Positions 28,801-39,361 of a stretch of 64,000 bases of DNA are shown piece by piece; positions within the stretch are counted from its first letter, which is position 1; each line of letters starts with the position of its first letter. Source of the DNA: Lysobacteraceae bacterium PS02340 (GTDB lineage: Bacteria > Pseudomonadota > Gammaproteobacteria > Xanthomonadales > Xanthomonadaceae); contig JASCOC010000013.1 in assembly GCA_029959605.1 (NCBI GenBank), positions 1 to 64,000 on the forward strand, read 5' to 3'. The notes below the pieces were generated by a model. It had not been told where the DNA came from. It worked only from the letters and a program-made list of their open reading frames with translations, and made no database searches. Made by a program: the position numbers and the translations under genes.

Positions 28801-28825
28801 GCCCACGGCATCGGATGCCGTGGGC
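28801..28825 (+). terminator. Hairpin terminator after tpsA
   Basis: GCCCACGGCAT-CGG-ATGCCGTGGGC, an 11-bp perfect stem with a 3-nt loop, 25 nt after the tpsA stop. The following GTCGTCGTCTCC is only moderately T-rich. Confidence 0.6.
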
Positions 28826-28889
28826 GTCGTCGTCTCCATCCCGGGCTGAATGCCGCAACGCCCGGTACGGGGCTGCACGGACGACCGGC

Positions 28890-28895
28890 TATAAT
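28890..28895 (+). promoter_or_regulatory. -10 element of the ettA promoter
   Basis: A perfect TATAAT in G/C-rich surroundings, 70 nt upstream of the ettA ATG. No clear -35 box is seen at the usual distance. Confidence 0.5.
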
Positions 28896-28965
28896 CGACA
28901 CATCCCACCGCCAACATGCGTCCGTGCAGCCCTGCGCGGGCCTGGCAGCGCTTACCGGAGCCCCC

Positions 28966-30627
<1,662 letters not shown>

Positions 30628-30685
30628 TCGTCGTGGGTCGGGATCCGCGCAGGTACGCGCGGACCCGATGCCTGGCGGACGTGAG

Positions 30686-30720
30686 CCCCTCTCCCCGCGG
30701 GAGAGGGGTTGGGGTAAGGG
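30686..30720 (+). repeat. Dispersed intergenic palindromic element (copy 2)
   Basis: CCCCTCTCCC-CGC-GGGAGAGGGG followed by TTGGGGTAAGGG, between ettA and map. Same family as the elements at 9231, 32361 and 32441. Confidence 0.7.
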
Positions 30721-30745
30721 CAGCGCAGACAACCGGGAGCCCCGC

Positions 30746-31483
30746 ATGACCATCCAGACCCTGGCAGAACTCGAAGGCCTCAAGCGCGCCGGTGCACTCG
30801 TCGCGCGCATCCTGACGACGATGCGCGAGCAGGCACTGGCCGGCACGACGCCGCGCGCACTCGACGCCATCGGCGCCGACATGCTGCGCGACGCCGGTGC
30901 ACAGTCCGCGCCGGTGCTGACCTACGGCTTCCCGGCTGCGACCTGCATCAGCGTCAACCGCGTCGTCGCACACGGCATCCCCAATGCGACGCCGCTGCAA
31001 GAAGGCGATCTGGTCAACATCGACGTTTCCGCCGAGCTCGACGGGTTCTTCGCCGACACCGGCGCGAGCTTCGTCGTCGGCACCGCGAGCGCCGCGCAGC
31101 AGCGTCTGCTCGATGCGACGCGCGAAGCGCGCGATGCCGCCATCGCCCAGCTGCGTGCGGGCGAACTGCTCTCCAGCATCGGCCGCACCATCGAAACCGT
31201 TGCCGCGCGCCGCGGTTTCCGCATCATTCGCAACCTGCAGAGCCACGGCGTCGGCCGTGCACTGCACGAATCGCCTGGTTCGATTCCCGGCTACTTCGAT
31301 CCCCGCGACACCCGCCGTCTGCACGACGGCATGGTGATCACGGTCGAGCCGTTCCTCGCGACCCACGCCACGCGCACCGAAGATCTGGACGACGGCTGGT
31401 CGCTGATCTGCCCCAAGGGCGTTGGCGCGCAATTCGAACACACGGTCGTCGTCACCCACGGCGCGCCGATCATCGTCACCTGA
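30746..31483 (+). CDS. map: Map, type I methionine aminopeptidase
   Basis: Removes N-terminal methionine from nascent proteins. The 245-residue protein has the pita-bread fold ligands: His in VVAHGIP, Asp in NIDVSAELDGFFADTGASF (both acids), His in HGVGRALHESP, Glu in VITVEPFL and Glu in AQFEHTVVV. The start MTIQTLAEL is chosen; an in-frame ATG 26 codons upstream falls in the dispersed repeat. The S/T-rich strand spacing suggests a second, non-rpsB-linked map copy, as often found in this family. pyrF follows by 10 nt. Confidence 0.93.
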   Translation: MTIQTLAELEGLKRAGALVARILTTMREQALAGTTPRALDAIGADMLRDAGAQSAPVLTYGFPAATCISVNRVVAHGIPNATPLQEGDLVNIDVSAELDGFFADTGASFVVGTASAAQQRLLDATREARDAAIAQLRAGELLSSIGRTIETVAARRGFRIIRNLQSHGVGRALHESPGSIPGYFDPRDTRRLHDGMVITVEPFLATHATRTEDLDDGWSLICPKGVGAQFEHTVVVTHGAPIIVT

Positions 31484-31493
31484 GAGCCGTTCC

Positions 31494-32324
31494 ATGACGC
31501 ACACCTTCATGCAGGCGCTGCGTGCGCGCTGGCAGTCCGCCGACACGCTCGTCTGCGTCGGCCTCGACCCCGAGCCGGCGAAGTTTCCCGCGCGTTTCGC
31601 CAATGACGCCGACGCGGTGTTCGCGTTCTGCCGCGACATCGCCGATGCAACCGCCGAATACGCCTGTGCGTTCAAGCCGCAGATCGCACACTTCGCCGCG
31701 CTCGGCGCCGAAGACGCGCTGCAGCGGCTGATCGCCCACCTGCATGCCGTGCACCCGGGCGTGCCGGTGATCCTCGATGCCAAGCGCGGCGACATCGGCA
31801 GCACCGCGCAGCGCTACGTCGCCGAGGCCTTCGCGCGTTTCGAGGCCGATGCGGTGACGGTGAACCCCTACCTCGGGCGTGATTCGGTGCAGCCGTTCCT
31901 CGACCGCAGCGACAAGGGCGTCGTGATCCTGTGCCGCACCTCGAATCCGGGTGCGGCCGATCTGCAGGACTTCCCGGTCGCGCACGGCGGCACCACGCGT
32001 CCGCTGTACCAGCACGTCGCCGAGACCATCGCGCACGACTGGAACGGCCACGGCAACGTCTCGCTGGTCGTCGGTGCGACCTGGCCCGAACAGTTGCGCG
32101 AAGTCCGCGCGATCGTCGGCGACATGCCGTTTCTGGTGCCGGGCGTCGGCGCGCAGGGCGGCGATGTCGAAGCGGTGGTCACGCACGCGAAGACCGCCGA
32201 CGGCACCGGCCTGATGGTCAGTTCCTCACGCGCGATCCTCTACGCGTCGAACGGCGACGACTACGCGGACGCGGCGGCGTGCGAGGCGCGCACGTTGCGG
32301 GATGCGATCAACCGCTTTCGCTGA
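31494..32324 (+). CDS. pyrF: PyrF, orotidine 5'-phosphate decarboxylase (type 2)
   Basis: Final step of UMP synthesis. The 276 residues belong to the longer type 2 subfamily: VCVGLDPEPAKFP, FKPQIAHFAALG, the catalytic lysine and aspartates in VILDAKRGDIGSTAQRYV, VNPYLGRDSVQPFL and VPGVGAQGGDVEAVV. Start MTHTFMQAL lies 10 nt after map, suggesting co-transcription. Confidence 0.95.
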   Translation: MTHTFMQALRARWQSADTLVCVGLDPEPAKFPARFANDADAVFAFCRDIADATAEYACAFKPQIAHFAALGAEDALQRLIAHLHAVHPGVPVILDAKRGDIGSTAQRYVAEAFARFEADAVTVNPYLGRDSVQPFLDRSDKGVVILCRTSNPGAADLQDFPVAHGGTTRPLYQHVAETIAHDWNGHGNVSLVVGATWPEQLREVRAIVGDMPFLVPGVGAQGGDVEAVVTHAKTADGTGLMVSSSRAILYASNGDDYADAAACEARTLRDAINRFR

Positions 32325-32360
32325 GCGCGCGCAAGCTCCAGACGAACCTGCAGGTCAGAG

Positions 32361-32395
32361 ACCTCTCCTCCGGGGAGAGGGGTTGGGGTGAGGGC
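32361..32395 (+). repeat. Dispersed intergenic palindromic element (copy 3)
   Basis: ACCTCTCC-TCC-GGGGAGAGGGG then TTGGGGTGAGGGC, just after pyrF. It faces copy 4 at 32441-32487, the two forming a divergent pair in the 200-bp gap before the converging PHP gene. Confidence 0.7.
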
Positions 32396-32440
32396 GGCTT
32401 CATCGCGCGCGTGCGGTGGAGACCTTCTGTGATTCCCTGC

Positions 32441-32487
32441 CCTCACCCGACGCGCTCCGCGCGCCGACCTCTCCCAGAGGGAGAGGT
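32441..32487 (-). repeat. Dispersed intergenic palindromic element (copy 4, inverted)
   Basis: Reads CCTCACCCGACGCGC...GCGCGCC-GACCTCTCCC-AGA-GGGAGAGGT on the plus strand, that is, the reverse of the 9231 copy, with both hairpins preserved. It lies between the convergent pyrF and PHP genes and could act in termination. Confidence 0.7.
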
Positions 32488-32525
32488 GCCCCATCTTCTG
32501 GTTTCGTTGGCTTGCGCCAAAAGCC

Positions 32526-33926
32526 TCAGCGCGCAACCTCGATAAATACCGGATTCGAGTAGAACCACAGGTCCTGCCACGGATCCTCGCCGGCGGCGTC
32601 CGGCGTCGGCTCGATCTGCGCGTTCGACGTGCCGCGCACGCGCACGAACCCACGTGTTTCCGGCGCCGGCAGCGTGAGATCGAAGGCGATGCGGTTGCCG
32701 GTCTGCTGCCACTGCACGGCGCGCACGGTGTGGACGGTCATGTCCAGCGTGCCGTCGGCGGACGCCTGCCCGGCGATCACGTCGATGTGGTCGATCGCAT
32801 TGCGGTCGCCGTTGAAATTGGCGCCGTCCGGCACCGTGACCGACACGCGCACCGTCAGCTGCGCACCGGCAGCGGCCTGCAGCGTGCCGCCCATCGTGGC
32901 CGGCGCCGTGCCTTCGGTGTCGACCTGTAGATCGAGCGTGTCGATCAGGTCACCGGTCACCGCGAACATGCGGCCCTGGCGCAGGCCGTCGAAGATGTCC
33001 GCGCCGTCGTGGCGCGCCAGCACGTAGGTCTTGCTGTACTGGCCCGGCCAGAAGTCCGCGCCGCCCATGTCGATGTTGCGATGCGAATCCGACGTCGACG
33101 TGATCCAGAAACGTCGGCCCTCGGCGAGCAGCGTGTCCCACACGCCGCCGAGCTGCGCGGTCATCTTGTCGAAGCCGCCCCAGGTCTTCGCGGCATCGTT
33201 GCGGTACAGCCCGCGATGGCGGCGGTCGGCCTGATGGCCGGGCGCGCCTTCCATGCCGACGAGGACGTCCGGCGCGGCGTCCTGCCAGTTGCGCAGTTCC
33301 TGCGGGTCGACCTTGCCCCAGACGCCGATCGCGGTCGCGGTGCGCGCCGGATGATTGACGAACATCAACGGCTGCGGCTGCTGCGCCTGCATGTGGCGCA
33401 GCGCGGCGAGCATCGCCTCCGGCGTGTCGCGCGCGTCGTCGTCCACTTCGCGGCGGCTGAAACGCCGCTCCAGGTCGACCAGCATCGTGTTCTCGTGCGC
33501 GCCTGGCGCCATGATCAGCGAGGCGTGTTCGCCGGCCGGCACGTCGAATTCCATGCCGTGGAACTGCAGGACCTCCGGCACATCGTTGCGCGCCTGCTGC
33601 AGCGCCGGCCACGCCGAGTCGTGCGTCACCGCCGAATGGTTCGGGCCGCCGTGATCGGTGTGCACCATCCACACCAGACCGTGCCGACGTGCTTCCTCGG
33701 CATTGCGCGTGCGCGAGTAAGGCGAATCGCCGCCGCGGATCGGTGTCGGCGGCGAGGTGGACGTGTCCCAGTCGACACTCCACTCGCTGTGGACGTGATG
33801 ATCGCCGGCGCGCCAGGCGCGGCCATCGTCGCGATTGGTGGCCGAGGCGCTGCCCATCAGGGCCAGCAACAGGAGAGAACAGGACGCGCGGCGCGCGTGC
33901 CGGGAAGAAGCAAGGTGGAGGGTCAT
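32526..33926 (-). CDS. Exported PHP-domain metallohydrolase (CehA/McbA-like)
   Basis: A 466-residue protein with a signal peptide (basic start, SCSLLLLALMGSASA, cleavage near residue 29) and a PHP-type metal-binding domain: HHVHSEW (residues 43-49), HTDHGG (89-94), VNHPART, and TSTSDSHRNID near 290. A C-terminal beta-rich domain of about 120 residues follows (VRVSVTVPDGANFNGD). The layout resembles CehA/McbA-like phosphoesterases/esterases; the substrate is unknown. Start MTLHLASSRH is chosen because it begins the signal peptide; the much longer in-frame reading upstream overlaps pncB. Last gene of the minus-strand run after pncB (107-nt gap). Confidence 0.78.
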   Translation of the reverse strand: MTLHLASSRHARRASCSLLLLALMGSASATNRDDGRAWRAGDHHVHSEWSVDWDTSTSPPTPIRGGDSPYSRTRNAEEARRHGLVWMVHTDHGGPNHSAVTHDSAWPALQQARNDVPEVLQFHGMEFDVPAGEHASLIMAPGAHENTMLVDLERRFSRREVDDDARDTPEAMLAALRHMQAQQPQPLMFVNHPARTATAIGVWGKVDPQELRNWQDAAPDVLVGMEGAPGHQADRRHRGLYRNDAAKTWGGFDKMTAQLGGVWDTLLAEGRRFWITSTSDSHRNIDMGGADFWPGQYSKTYVLARHDGADIFDGLRQGRMFAVTGDLIDTLDLQVDTEGTAPATMGGTLQAAAGAQLTVRVSVTVPDGANFNGDRNAIDHIDVIAGQASADGTLDMTVHTVRAVQWQQTGNRIAFDLTLPAPETRGFVRVRGTSNAQIEPTPDAAGEDPWQDLWFYSNPVFIEVAR

Positions 33927-34033
33927 GCGGAATCCGGACGATGGAGGAACACGGCGCGGTACGCCGCAACCGCGTATTCCACCGCAGCCCGATGTCATCC
34001 CGATGAAACCCGCACGGGTTTCGTGCGCGGTGA

Positions 34034-35221
34034 TCAGGCGGCCGCGTCGGCCGGGAGCCCGAACACCTGGCGCAGATAGGTCAGATAGCCAGGGTCCTCG
34101 CACATGCTCTTGCCGGGCGAATCGCTGAGCTTGGCCACGGGCTGGCCGTTGCAGCGGACCATCTTGATGACGATGCTGAGCGGCGTCGGCCCCAGATCGT
34201 TGGTCAGGTGCGTACCGACGCCGAAGGCCAGTTTGCAGCGCCCGCGGAAGTAGGCATGCAGGCGTTTGACCTTGTCGATGTCGAGGCCATCGCTGAAGAC
34301 CAGGATCTTGCTCGACGGATCGACGCGGTTGTCGGCGAAGTGCGCGAGCATCCGGTTGCCCCAGACGAAGGGATCGCCCGAATCGTGGCGCACGCCGTCG
34401 AAGAGCTTGCAGAAGTACATGTCGAAATCGCGCAGGAACGCATCCAGCCCGACGACATCCGACAGCGCGATGCCGAGATCGCCGCGGTATTCGTGCGCCC
34501 ACGAATCCAGTGCCACGACCTGCGAATCACGCAGCCGCGGCCCCAGGGCCTGGAACGCCTGCAGATACTCGTGCGCCATCGTGCCGTGCGGCGTCATGCC
34601 ATGGATGCGCGCGAAGTGCACGTTGCTGGTGCCGACGAACTGGTCGCCGAGCGCGTCGCGCAGCAGCGGCAGCATGTGCCCGTGCCAGTGCTGCGAATAG
34701 CGGCGGCGCGTGCCGTAGTCGGCGATCCGGCAATCCTCGTAACCGGCGACGTCGCGCAGCAGCGCGGCCTTGGCCTGCAGACGCCGCTCGCCCTCGGCGA
34801 AATCGGCCTGCGTGGTGTTGCGGAACCAGACCTCGTTTATGATCGCAAGCAGCGGCACCTCGAACAGGATCGTGTGCAGCCACGGGCCGGTGATGTCGAG
34901 CGCGATCTCGCCCGGCACATCGGTGGAGGCCCGCAGATCGATGTACTTGCGGTCGAGATGGAACAGGCCGAGGAAGTCGGCGAAATCCGGTTTCACGAAC
35001 CGCAGCGCGCGCACGTAGGCCAGCTCGTCGGCAGTGAAACGCAGCGCGCACAGCGCATCGATCTCCGCATCGATTTCGTCGACGAACTGCGCCAGATCGA
35101 TGCCGGGCGTGCGGCACTTGAAGCGGTACTGCACGACCGCGCCGGGGTGCTGGTGCAGCACCGCCTGCATCATCGTGAACTTGTAGAGATCGGTGTCGAG
35201 CAGGGAGGCGATCGCGGCCAT
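34034..35221 (-). CDS. pncB: PncB, nicotinate phosphoribosyltransferase
   Basis: Salvages nicotinate to nicotinate mononucleotide for NAD. The 395-residue product has [17 protein letters not shown], the [12 protein letters not shown] and [17 protein letters not shown] blocks around the phosphorylatable His, DTFGTD-equivalent [32 protein letters not shown] and [17 protein letters not shown]. Length fits the family (about 400). It follows the glycosyltransferase by 3 nt. Confidence 0.95.
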   Translation of the reverse strand: MAAIASLLDTDLYKFTMMQAVLHQHPGAVVQYRFKCRTPGIDLAQFVDEIDAEIDALCALRFTADELAYVRALRFVKPDFADFLGLFHLDRKYIDLRASTDVPGEIALDITGPWLHTILFEVPLLAIINEVWFRNTTQADFAEGERRLQAKAALLRDVAGYEDCRIADYGTRRRYSQHWHGHMLPLLRDALGDQFVGTSNVHFARIHGMTPHGTMAHEYLQAFQALGPRLRDSQVVALDSWAHEYRGDLGIALSDVVGLDAFLRDFDMYFCKLFDGVRHDSGDPFVWGNRMLAHFADNRVDPSSKILVFSDGLDIDKVKRLHAYFRGRCKLAFGVGTHLTNDLGPTPLSIVIKMVRCNGQPVAKLSDSPGKSMCEDPGYLTYLRQVFGLPADAAA

Positions 35222-35224
35222 CGG

Positions 35225-36085
35225 TCAGCCTGCCGCCTGCGCGGCGCGGCGCAACACCGCGACCGGGAAGCGCGCCCAGATCATCGCCCACACCGCGATG
35301 CGCTGCGGCGAACTGCGATGCGCGGCTTCGAAACGCCAGAAGTACCGCCACAACCCGCGATGCTTGTGCCATTCGACGAACACCGGCCGCGAGCGGCTGG
35401 ACACGCCGCGCACGTGCAGCACGGCGATGTCGTTGGCGACCGCGATCACCGCGCCCGCCTCGCGCGCGCGCCGGCACAGGTCCAGGTCCTCGGCATGCAG
35501 CCGGTAGCCGGTATCGAAACCGTCGATGCGGTCGAACAGCGTGCGCGGCAGCAGCATCAGCGCGCCGGAGATCGCCTGTACGCGCTGCAGCGGCTGCGTG
35601 GCATCGCGTGGCACGGCGAGCTCGCGGGCCTGCGGGTCGCGCAGCATCGCGGCGAAGTCCGGATCGCGGCGGCGCGCGGCGGGATCGCGCGCGCCGTCTT
35701 CGCCGACGAGTTCGGTGCCCAGCAGGCATGGCGCGGCCAGCGCCCCGGCGTGCGCCCGCAGACGCGCCAGCGAATCGGCATCGACCAGACAATCCGGATT
35801 GACGAACGCGATCCACGGCGCGTCGCCATCGCGCGCGCCCTGGTTGCAGGCCACGGCGAAGCCGGGATTGTCGGGATTGCCGATGAAGTGCACGCGCGGG
35901 TCGAGCGAGGCGTGCCGCTGCACGATGGCCAGCGTGGTGTCGTCGGATGCGTTGTCAACGACGCGGATCTGCGCGACACCCTGCGCCGCACGCAGACGCG
36001 TCAGACAGGCATCGATCGTGCTGCCGCTGCGATGGGTGACGACGACGGCAACGATGTCGGACGTGGTGGAAACTGCAGCGGTCAC
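35225..36085 (-). CDS. GT2 family glycosyltransferase (GTG start)
   Basis: A 286-residue family 2 glycosyltransferase, rhamnosyltransferase-like. It opens with VAVVVTHRSGSTIDACLTRL, then RVVDNASDDTT, GNPDNPGFAVACNQGA and AWIAFVNPDCLV (nucleotide-sugar region), and later ISGALMLLPRTLFDRIDGFD and AEDLDLCRRAREAG with the acceptor-side ED motif. The C-terminus carries two aromatic/hydrophobic stretches. The GTG start overlaps the stop of the previous gene (GTGA), so the two glycosyltransferases are coupled. Acceptor unknown. Confidence 0.82.
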   Translation of the reverse strand: MTAAVSTTSDIVAVVVTHRSGSTIDACLTRLRAAQGVAQIRVVDNASDDTTLAIVQRHASLDPRVHFIGNPDNPGFAVACNQGARDGDAPWIAFVNPDCLVDADSLARLRAHAGALAAPCLLGTELVGEDGARDPAARRRDPDFAAMLRDPQARELAVPRDATQPLQRVQAISGALMLLPRTLFDRIDGFDTGYRLHAEDLDLCRRAREAGAVIAVANDIAVLHVRGVSSRSRPVFVEWHKHRGLWRYFWRFEAAHRSSPQRIAVWAMIWARFPVAVLRRAAQAAG

Positions 36086-37047
36086 TTCGGTGGCAAGTCG
36101 TCGGTGGAAGCGACATTGTCCGCTGCGTCGGGTGCAGCGTGTGTGGTGCCGTCGTCGTCCAGATGGGATGCGGCGACCGGGGACGCGCCATCGACCGCAT
36201 CAGCCACATCGTCCGCCTCGAACAGTTGCTGCTGCGCCGGCGCGTTCTCCAGCGCATCGAAGCCGCGCTGCAGCGCGACGCGCGTCGCGTACAGCGGGTC
36301 CTGCATCAGAAAGGTCGCGAGCCGCGAATGCCACGCCGGCCAGCGCACCGCGAGCGCATCCATATCGCCGTCGGCCGGGCCGCCCTCGCCGCCGCGCGCG
36401 ACGAACGCCGTCTCGCACAGCGCATTGCGCCAGCCGAGGCCCGCCATGCGCAGCGACAGGTCGATCAGGGCCGCGTACCAGGAGCGGTAGCTCGACGTAT
36501 CGAGGCCGCCAGCCTTGCGCCGTGCATTGCCGCGCAGCAGCACGGCGTGGCCGATCGCGGCCGGCAGTTCGGGATACAGCGGCGGCAGCGCTTGGCAGGC
36601 GCGCGCGAGACGCGCGGGCGCATCGGGCACCGGATTGATCTCGCCGATCCGCGGCCAGGCCGCGGACTCGCCGGCGTTGCACCACGGCGTCGCGGTCGCG
36701 ATCGACGCATCGCGCGCGAAACAGGCCGCGAGCGCATTGGCCCAGCCGGGCGCGGGAATCGCATCGGGTGCGAGCACGACGACGTCGGCATCGCCGCAGG
36801 CGCGCAACACGTCGTCGAGGTGCGCGACCTCACCGATCGAACGCTGGCGGCAGGTGTAATCGGCCTGCAGCGGCGTGCGGGCGAGCCAGCGCTGCACGAT
36901 CTCCGCGCCACGCGGCCCGATGCGCGCGTCGTCGGCCAGCCAGATCCGCGTGCCCGCCGGGGTGCCGGCATCGAGCGCGGCCAGGCACGCGTCGAGCGCA
37001 TCGTCGTCGTGCCCGACCGGCAGCAGGATCACCGGCAACTCAGCCAT
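36082..37047 (-). CDS. GT2-like glycosyltransferase, divergent
   Basis: A 321-residue protein with a weaker GT2 fold: VILLPVGHDDDALDACLAAL at the start, RIWLADDARIGPRG, DADVVVLAPDAIPAPGW as the probable nucleotide-sugar loop, and LLRGNARRKAGGLD. The last 50 residues are acidic and low-complexity (DDVADAVDGAS...TDDLPPK). No clear catalytic ED motif was recognised, so activity is uncertain. It begins 27 nt after gspD and is coupled to the second glycosyltransferase, so it may be transcribed as the tail of the type II secretion operon. Confidence 0.68.
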   Translation of the reverse strand: MAELPVILLPVGHDDDALDACLAALDAGTPAGTRIWLADDARIGPRGAEIVQRWLARTPLQADYTCRQRSIGEVAHLDDVLRACGDADVVVLAPDAIPAPGWANALAACFARDASIATATPWCNAGESAAWPRIGEINPVPDAPARLARACQALPPLYPELPAAIGHAVLLRGNARRKAGGLDTSSYRSWYAALIDLSLRMAGLGWRNALCETAFVARGGEGGPADGDMDALAVRWPAWHSRLATFLMQDPLYATRVALQRGFDALENAPAQQQLFEADDVADAVDGASPVAASHLDDDGTTHAAPDAADNVASTDDLPPK

Positions 37048-37074
37048 GCGCAGCGTCTCCGCGCATCGCGGCCC

Positions 37075-39351
37075 TCAGTCCTGCGGACGCTGCAGCGGCT
37101 GCAGCGCGCGGAAACGGCTGCCGTACTCGTCCGTCAAACGGCGTGCTTCCAGCGGGTTGCGCACGATCGTCGGCGTCAGCAGGACGATGACCTCGCTGCG
37201 TTCGGTACGCGAGCTCTGCCGACCGAAGAGTCCGCCGACAACAGGAATGCGGCTGAGGCCGGGAAACCCGGTCGAAACCCGACCGACGTCGTCCCGGATC
37301 AATCCTGCCAGCATTACCGTATCGCCGGCCTGCACGGCCGCCTCGGTCTTGAGGCGGCGCGTATCGATGCGCACGTTGCCCTGCGAGTCGGCGGTGTTCT
37401 GCGGCTGGGGCGAACTGACTTCCTGCACGATGTCGAGGAACACCATGCCGTCACGCGTCACGCGCGGACGCACCTTGAGGATCGTGCCGGTCTCGATGTA
37501 CTGAACCTGGGTGTACTGGCTGTCGCCGAGGATGGGATTCACGCTGCTCGACGAGATCGGAATGCTCGCGCCGACATTGAACTCGGCCATCGCGTTGTTG
37601 CGCACGAACACCGATGGCGATTGCAGGATCTGCACATCCGTCACTTCGTCGAGTGCGCTGACGACCGCTGCAGCATTTCGTCCAAGAAACGTCCAGCCCA
37701 GTCCCGCCGGACCAGCGCCCGTCTCGACGCCCGTAATGGCGCCAGCGATACCCGCCCATGTGGTGCGCCCGACTGCGTTGGGCAGTCCCGCATCTGTCAC
37801 TGCCCGCTCGAAAAACCAGTTCACGCCGTACTGCAGATCACCACTCAGCGCGACTTCCACCACCTGCGCCTCGATATGCACCTGTGCCGGCATGACATCG
37901 AGCCGCTCGACGACGTCGCGGATCGAACGCCAAGCAGCGGGCGTCGTCCGTATCAGGAGCGTATTGGTTTCGTCGACTGCCGATACGCCGACGCGGTCGC
38001 CTTCGACCTCCAGCGTCACGCTGCTGGGGCCTTCCTGCTGCTCGCTGAGCTGCATCTGACCCACGTTGCCACCACCACCGCCGCTAATGCCACCACCGCG
38101 ACCCATGCCCGAGCCGCCGCCGCGGTTGTTGCTGCCGAGTCCGGAACTGCTGCTACTGCCGCTGTCCAGACCGGACGAACCATCCGTGCCACCGGTGCGC
38201 AGCGTGTTGCCGGTCAGGCCCGGCATCAGCGACGCCGCATCCTGGCCGCCACTGCTGCCGCTGCCGCCGCCGAAGACTTCCGACAGGCGCTGCGCGAGTT
38301 CGCGAGCCTTGATGAACTTGAGTTCGTAGGAGAACAGCTTCGGGTCCTGGCCCGCGTTGTCGATGCGCTCCAGCCACTGCTGGATCTCGCCGAGGTAATC
38401 GGCCTGCGGGGTGATCACCAGCACCGCATTCGCGCCTTCCAGCGGCATGAAGCGGAACATGCCCGAGACCGGCGATTCGCTGTCCTGGCCGAACACCTTT
38501 TCCAGATCGGCGACGACCTGGGTGGCCTTGCCCGACTGCAGCGGGAACACGCCGACCGACATGCCCGAGAGCCAGTCGACGTCGAAGATCTCGATCGTGC
38601 GCAGGTAGTTGTCGAGCTCGGAGCGGCTGCCGGAAATCGTGATGACGTTGCGCGCGTTGTCGGCGGAGACGATCGCGTTCGGACGCGCGTATGGCTCGAG
38701 CACCTTCTCCATCTCGGTCGCGGAGATGTAGCGCAGCGGCACGGTGCGCACCTCGAAGCCACGTGCGGCGCCAGTGCTGCCGGTGCGCGGCGCGACGGTG
38801 CCGGTCGCGAGCGCGGTGTCGGCGGCGACGATGTTGTAGCGGCCGTCGCTGTAGATCATGCGGGCGTTGTTCCAGCCCAGCACCATCTCCAGCAGGCTCA
38901 GCGCCTGGGCCGCGCTCACCGGCTGCGGCGTCGCAAGGGTCACCGTGCCCTGCACTTCCGGCGCGATGACGTAGTTCTGGCCGAGCATGTCGCCGAGGAT
39001 CGCCTTGGCGACCGCGTGCACCGATTCGCCTTCGAAATTGAACGAGGCCTGCCCGCTGGTCGCGCCCAACGTGGGCGGCGCGGCGGACGCGGCGCGCTGG
39101 TTGAGCACGGTGCCGCTGCCGCGGCGGATCTGCGGCTGCGGACGCTCGTCGTCGCCGAGCAGAGGCTGGGTGCGTGCGCCCGTCGCCGATGCGGTGTCGG
39201 CGGACGACGTGCCCGCCTCGGCGCCCTGGCGCAGGTCGGCATCGCGGCGCATCGAAGCGGTCGGCGCGGTGGCGCAGCCGGCGAGCAGTGCGATGCCGGT
39301 ACCGAGGGCGATTGCCCGGAGGTGGAAGGCTGGCGTCTGGGAAGGCTTCAT
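37075..39351 (-). CDS. gspD: GspD/XpsD, type II secretion secretin
   Basis: Outer-membrane secretin ring of the T2SS. The 758 residues start with a lipoprotein signal (LLAGC, Cys26), then the N0-N3 domains from about 105 (ASFNFEGESVHAVAKAILGDMLGQNYVI), a Gly/Ser-rich insertion in the N3 region (about 350-435; GSSSSSGLGSNNRGGGSGMG), and the secretin core with VHIEAQVVEVALSGDLQYGVNW, VFVRNNAMAEFNVG and VPVVGGLFGRQS. A lipidated secretin is also known in Xanthomonas XpsD, which needs no separate pilotin. It follows gspC/N by 10 nt and is the last gsp gene. Confidence 0.94.
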   Translation of the reverse strand: MKPSQTPAFHLRAIALGTGIALLAGCATAPTASMRRDADLRQGAEAGTSSADTASATGARTQPLLGDDERPQPQIRRGSGTVLNQRAASAAPPTLGATSGQASFNFEGESVHAVAKAILGDMLGQNYVIAPEVQGTVTLATPQPVSAAQALSLLEMVLGWNNARMIYSDGRYNIVAADTALATGTVAPRTGSTGAARGFEVRTVPLRYISATEMEKVLEPYARPNAIVSADNARNVITISGSRSELDNYLRTIEIFDVDWLSGMSVGVFPLQSGKATQVVADLEKVFGQDSESPVSGMFRFMPLEGANAVLVITPQADYLGEIQQWLERIDNAGQDPKLFSYELKFIKARELAQRLSEVFGGGSGSSGGQDAASLMPGLTGNTLRTGGTDGSSGLDSGSSSSSGLGSNNRGGGSGMGRGGGISGGGGGNVGQMQLSEQQEGPSSVTLEVEGDRVGVSAVDETNTLLIRTTPAAWRSIRDVVERLDVMPAQVHIEAQVVEVALSGDLQYGVNWFFERAVTDAGLPNAVGRTTWAGIAGAITGVETGAGPAGLGWTFLGRNAAAVVSALDEVTDVQILQSPSVFVRNNAMAEFNVGASIPISSSSVNPILGDSQYTQVQYIETGTILKVRPRVTRDGMVFLDIVQEVSSPQPQNTADSQGNVRIDTRRLKTEAAVQAGDTVMLAGLIRDDVGRVSTGFPGLSRIPVVGGLFGRQSSRTERSEVIVLLTPTIVRNPLEARRLTDEYGSRFRALQPLQRPQD

Positions 39352-39361
39352 CGACGGGAGT

